Origin: Streptomyces sp. ITFR-16
Lineage (GTDB): Bacteria; Actinomycetota; Actinomycetes; Streptomycetales; Streptomycetaceae
Length of the DNA: 64,000 nt
Direction of reading: 5' to 3'
Assembly (NCBI RefSeq): GCF_031844705.1
Contig: NZ_CP134609.1
Coordinates: 1,054,001-1,118,000, forward strand
How positions within the stretch are numbered: position 1 is the stretch's first letter; the number at the start of each line of letters is the position of its first letter. Positions 61,230 through 64,000 of this stretch are shown here, piece after piece. The notes beneath the pieces were generated by a model. It was not told the DNA's origin. It searched no databases and saw nothing but the letters and a program-made list of their open reading frames with translations. A program made the translations under genes and the position numbers.

Positions 61230-62179
61230 CGGGCACCTCCGAGCCGGATGCGCGGGTCGATGACCGAATAGACCACGTCGACCAGCAGGTTGATGAGGAT
61301 GTACGCGGCGGAGGTGCAGAGCACCACGGCCTGGAGCGTCGCGTAGTCGCGGGTGAAGACGGCGTCGATGGTGAGCTTGCCGAAGCCGGGCAGGACGAAG
61401 ATCTGCTCGGTGACGACCGCGCCGGAGATCAGGTGCCCGAGTTGGAGGCCGAGCACGGTGACGACGGTGACCAGCGAGTTGCGCAGGGCGTGGCCGCCGA
61501 CGACGGACCGCTTGGACAGCCCCTTGGCGCGGGCGGTGCGCACGTAGTCGGCGGAGAGCGAGTCGAGCATCGCGGCCCGGGTCTGGCGCATCACGACGGC
61601 CGCGAGTCCGGAGCCGAGCACGATGGCGGGCAGCACCATGCGGCGCAGGTTGTCGACCCGGTCGGTGCCGAAGGGTACGTAGCCGGAGGCGGCGAACACC
61701 GGGAGCGCGATGGCGAATCCGAGGACGAGCACGATGCCGAGCCAGAAGGTGGGGATGGAGAGCCCGATCAGCGCGATCACGTTGGCGATCCACTCCTCGG
61801 GCTTCCCGCGCCGCACGGCGGCGACGACCCCGGCGCCGATGCCGAGGACCACGGCGAGCAGCAGCGAGAGCGCGGCCAGCTCCAGGGTGACCGGGAGGGC
61901 CTGTCCGATGGCGTCGGAGACCGGGAGCCCGGTGCGCGAGGAGGTGCCGAGGTCGCCGGTGAGGGCGTGCCCGATGAACCGGGCGTACTGCACGACGAGG
62001 TTGTCGTCGAGGCCGTACGCCGACCGGATCGCGGCGAGCGCCTCGGGGCTGCGCTCCTCGCCGGCGAGGGCGAGGGCCGGGTCGCCGGGCAGGGCCCGGA
62101 TGCCGGCGAACACCACGACGGAGACCAGGAAGAGGGTGATCAGGGACTGGCGCAGGCGCGTCAGCAGATATTTCGTCAT
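61226..62179 (-). CDS. Peptide ABC transporter permease (DppB type)
   Basis: A 317-residue permease: MTKYLLTRLRQSLITLFLVS, the large external loop with RALPGDPALALAGEERSPEA, and the EAA motif SADYVRTARAKGLSKRSVV. Six membrane segments are expected. Its ATG overlaps the binding-protein stop by 4 bp (ATGA). Confidence 0.94.
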   Translation of the reverse strand: MTKYLLTRLRQSLITLFLVSVVVFAGIRALPGDPALALAGEERSPEALAAIRSAYGLDDNLVVQYARFIGHALTGDLGTSSRTGLPVSDAIGQALPVTLELAALSLLLAVVLGIGAGVVAAVRRGKPEEWIANVIALIGLSIPTFWLGIVLVLGFAIALPVFAASGYVPFGTDRVDNLRRMVLPAIVLGSGLAAVVMRQTRAAMLDSLSADYVRTARAKGLSKRSVVGGHALRNSLVTVVTVLGLQLGHLISGAVVTEQIFVLPGFGKLTIDAVFTRDYATLQAVVLCTSAAYILINLLVDVVYSVIDPRIRLGGAR

Positions 62180-63783
62180 CGGGTGTACCCCGCAGTCGTG
62201 ACCCGGACCAGTCCGTCGCCGTAGACGCGGATGCCCGCGACGTCCTTGGTGGCGACGACGTAGTTCTTCTGCCGGTAGAGGTAGATGAGGGCGTGGGCGT
62301 CGTTGACCCGCCGGGTGAGTTCGTCGTAGATCTCGGTGCGCCGGGCCGGGTCGGAGACGGTGCTGCCCTCCGCGATGAGCTTGTCGATCGCGGGGTCGCC
62401 GAGTCCGTAGGCGTTCATGGCGCCGGCGGTCCTGAGGAAGTTGGAGACGTTGCCGTCGGGGTCGAGCCGGCCGGACCAGCCGCTGGTGAAGACGTCGTAG
62501 TTCCCGTCGTCGGTCTCCGAGAGCATGGTGGCGTACTCGGTGGGCCGCAGCGAGAGGTCGAAGCCCGCCTCCTTGACCATGGCCTGGAGGACCTGCCCGA
62601 CGCGCCCCTGTTCGGGGGTGGTGGAGGTCTTCAGCTCGATCCTGAGCGGGGTCTTCACCCCGGCCTCCTTCAGGAGCTTCCTGGCCTTGGCGACGTCGCG
62701 CCCGGGGCAGTCGGCCGGCTTGATGCCGGGGGCGATGGCGGACTGCGGGGAGATGGGACCGCAGGCCGGTTCGTACATGCCCTGGAAGACGACCCTGTTG
62801 AGGGTGTCGCGGTCGATGGCCAGCTCGAACGCCTCCCGGACGCGTACGTCACGGGCGATCGGGGTGTCGAGCTTTCCGGGCTTCTTGCCCAGCCCGTCGA
62901 CGTTGCCGACGTTGAGCCCGATGCCCTGGTAGCCGAGGGAGGGCGAGTTGAAGAGCTGGAGCTTCGGTTCGGTGAGGGCGCTCTGTACGTCGACGGGGCC
63001 CATCTGGTCGCCGACCTGGAGGTCGCCGGAGCGCAGGTTGGCCAGCCGGACGTTGCCGTCGGGTATGGGCTTTTAGACGACGCCGTCGAGGTGGACCTTG
63101 TCCGCGTCGTAGTAGTGCGGGTCCTTCTTCAGCACGATCCGGTCGCCGCCGACCCGCTCGACGAAGCGGAAGGGGCCGACGCAGGAGGGGTGGTTGGTGA
63201 AGTTCTTCCCGTACTTCTTGAGCGCGGTCGGTGACATCACCATCCCGGCCCGGTCGGCGAGGACACCGGTGAGCGGTACGTAGGGCTGCTTGAGCCTCAT
63301 CCGCACGGTGTAGCGGCCGGTGGCCTCGATGGAGGTGACCGGGGCGAGTTCGGTGCCGCGCGCGGATCCGGGCAGATCGCGGTGGCGCAGCAGCGAGGTG
63401 ACGACGGCCGCGGCGTCGAGCCGGGTGCCGTCGCTGAACGTCAGGTCGTGCCGCACCTTCAGGGTGACGGTGCGGCCGTCGGACGAGGTGGTGGGGAGTG
63501 CGGCAGCGAGCTGCGGCACGAGCGCCCCGCTCCGGTCGATGTCGTAGAGCTTCTCGCACATGCCCGCGAAGACCGTGCGGCCGACGAGGGTCTGGGCGAG
63601 TGTGGGGTCCAGTTTGTCCGGGTCCGAGTTGAGGGCGACGGTGAGTGTCCCGCCGTCGCGTACGGACCGGTCGTCGGTGGTGCGTACACCGCCGACCTCG
63701 GTCGCCGAGGACTGCAACGACGCGCAGCCCGAGGTGAGGGACACCAAGACAACCGCCGCCAGGGCAACCGCTTTTCGGCGCAC
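62176..63783 (-). pseudogene. Peptide ABC transporter binding lipoprotein (DppA/OppA type), interrupted by an in-frame TAA
   Basis: The 1608-bp frame would encode 535 residues, normal for the SBP_bac_5 family, with a signal peptide and Cys in LVSLTSGCASLQ, GGTLTVALNSDPDKLDPTLA, and in the second half NDAHALIYLYRQKNYVVATK. Codon 237, in LDGVV-stop-KPIPDGNVRLANL, is TAA (63073-63075); everything before and after stays in one frame and matches the family. One base change from TAC or another sense codon would explain it. The GTG start has a GGGAGG site. Either a recent loss of function or a sequencing error. Confidence 0.88.
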
Positions 63784-63901
63784 GAGGGCCTACCTCCCGC
63801 CATGGGGTGATCAACGAATATCGCAGACCGTATTTCGCATACAGTCCGCAAGGCAAGAGGAGCGCCCACATAGCGGACGGATTTACCTGACGATCGGATA
63901 A
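63784..63901 (-). promoter_or_regulatory. Upstream region of the peptide-importer operon
   Basis: This AT-richer stretch should hold the operon promoter. Related short inverted elements occur, such as GTAT-TTCGC-ATAC at 63830-63842 with GAATATCGC nearby, reminiscent of IclR-type TTCGTATACGAA sites, but the arms are only 4 bp. I could not place -35 and -10 elements convincingly. Confidence 0.3.
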
Positions 63902-63943
63902 CGGCGGGTGCGGAAGATGTGAAGACACCCTCCGCACCCGCCG
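63902..63943 (-). terminator. Hairpin terminator of the lectin-like gene
   Basis: CGGCGGGTGCGGA pairs over 13 bp with its complement around a 16-nt loop, 3 bp beyond the stop of the minus-strand gene that enters at the window edge. Confidence 0.75.
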
Positions 63944-63946
63944 GGA

Positions 63947-64000
63947 TCAGCCCTGGACGGCCAGCCGGAACCGCTGCGCGGCCGAGCCGTCGCAGGTGCG
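63947..64000 (-). CDS. 3' end of a ricin-type beta-trefoil lectin-domain protein
   Basis: Only the last 17 codons and TGA are in the window: RTCDGSAAQRFRLAVQG. The C-D-G-x-x-x-Q-R-F/W pattern is the end of a ricin B-type (CBM13) repeat, often C-terminal in secreted Streptomyces glycosidases and proteases. A terminator hairpin follows directly. Confidence 0.6.
   Translation of the reverse strand, partial: RTCDGSAAQRFRLAVQG

Noticed and set aside
1..64000. Prophage, insertion sequence, CRISPR array, tRNA or rRNA genes
   Set aside because: I saw no transposase, integrase or phage structural genes, no regular repeat-spacer array, and no tRNA or rRNA signature sequences.

Overview
The DNA is very GC-rich with strong third-position GC bias, GTG/TTG starts, frequent 4-bp ATGA/GTGA gene overlaps, long GC-rich hairpin terminators and many regulator, secreted-enzyme and sensor genes. 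Together with an ethylmalonyl-CoA pathway cluster this points to a Streptomyces (or close Streptomycetaceae) chromosome. I see no rRNA, tRNA, CRISPR array, prophage or complete insertion sequence. Many of the longest open frames lie antisense to real genes and are GC artefacts.

Layout. 1-2.4 kb: end of a MacB-type export system (adaptor, ATPase, FtsX-like permease). 2.4-5.3 kb: a GNAT acetyltransferase, a LapA-like membrane protein and a secreted CocE-type hydrolase. 5.3-10.5 kb: a four-gene peptidase operon (M55, M20, S9, S66). 10.5-11.2 kb: gene remnants. 11.3-16.5 kb: aldo/keto reductase and divergent LysR regulator, a methyltransferase, and a PAS-GAF-SpoIIE-HATPase phosphatase carrying two TTA codons. 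16.7-23.3 kb: an MFS exporter fused to three carboxypeptidase-regulatory-like domains, an SRPBCC protein, a radical SAM protein behind an SOS-like box, a secreted tripeptidyl-aminopeptidase-like hydrolase and a HEAT-repeat protein.

23.6-35.3 kb is the metabolic core: a double-headed 3-hydroxyacyl-CoA dehydrogenase, a TetR regulator, a GNAT protein, then a tight operon for crotonyl-CoA carboxylase/reductase, ethylmalonyl-CoA mutase, a CoA-ester lyase, a MaoC hydratase and an acyl-CoA dehydrogenase. These enzymes assimilate acetyl-CoA and supply ethylmalonyl- and methylmalonyl-CoA extender units. Phosphatidylserine decarboxylase and synthase follow under their own promoter.

35.4-43 kb holds the least understood genes: a membrane-linked TPR-CHAT protease-like protein, a convergent three-gene membrane cassette, and a lipoprotein plus a Ser/Thr kinase with an extracytoplasmic ligand-binding domain. 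43-48.4 kb: a secreted GH87-like glucanase with discoidin domain, a dispersed repeat, glycerate kinase, a NUDIX protein and a manganese (yybP-ykoY) riboswitch ahead of a TMEM165/GDT1 transporter. 48.5-56.2 kb: an alkylation-repair pair, zf-UBP, macro-domain, FAD oxidoreductase, nucleotidyltransferase, a MarR/SDR pair with a clear operator, and an inositol-monophosphatase-like enzyme. 56.3-63.8 kb: a peptide ABC importer operon ending in a gamma-glutamyltransferase; its binding-protein gene is interrupted by one in-frame stop. The window ends in the 3' end of a ricin-type lectin-like gene.
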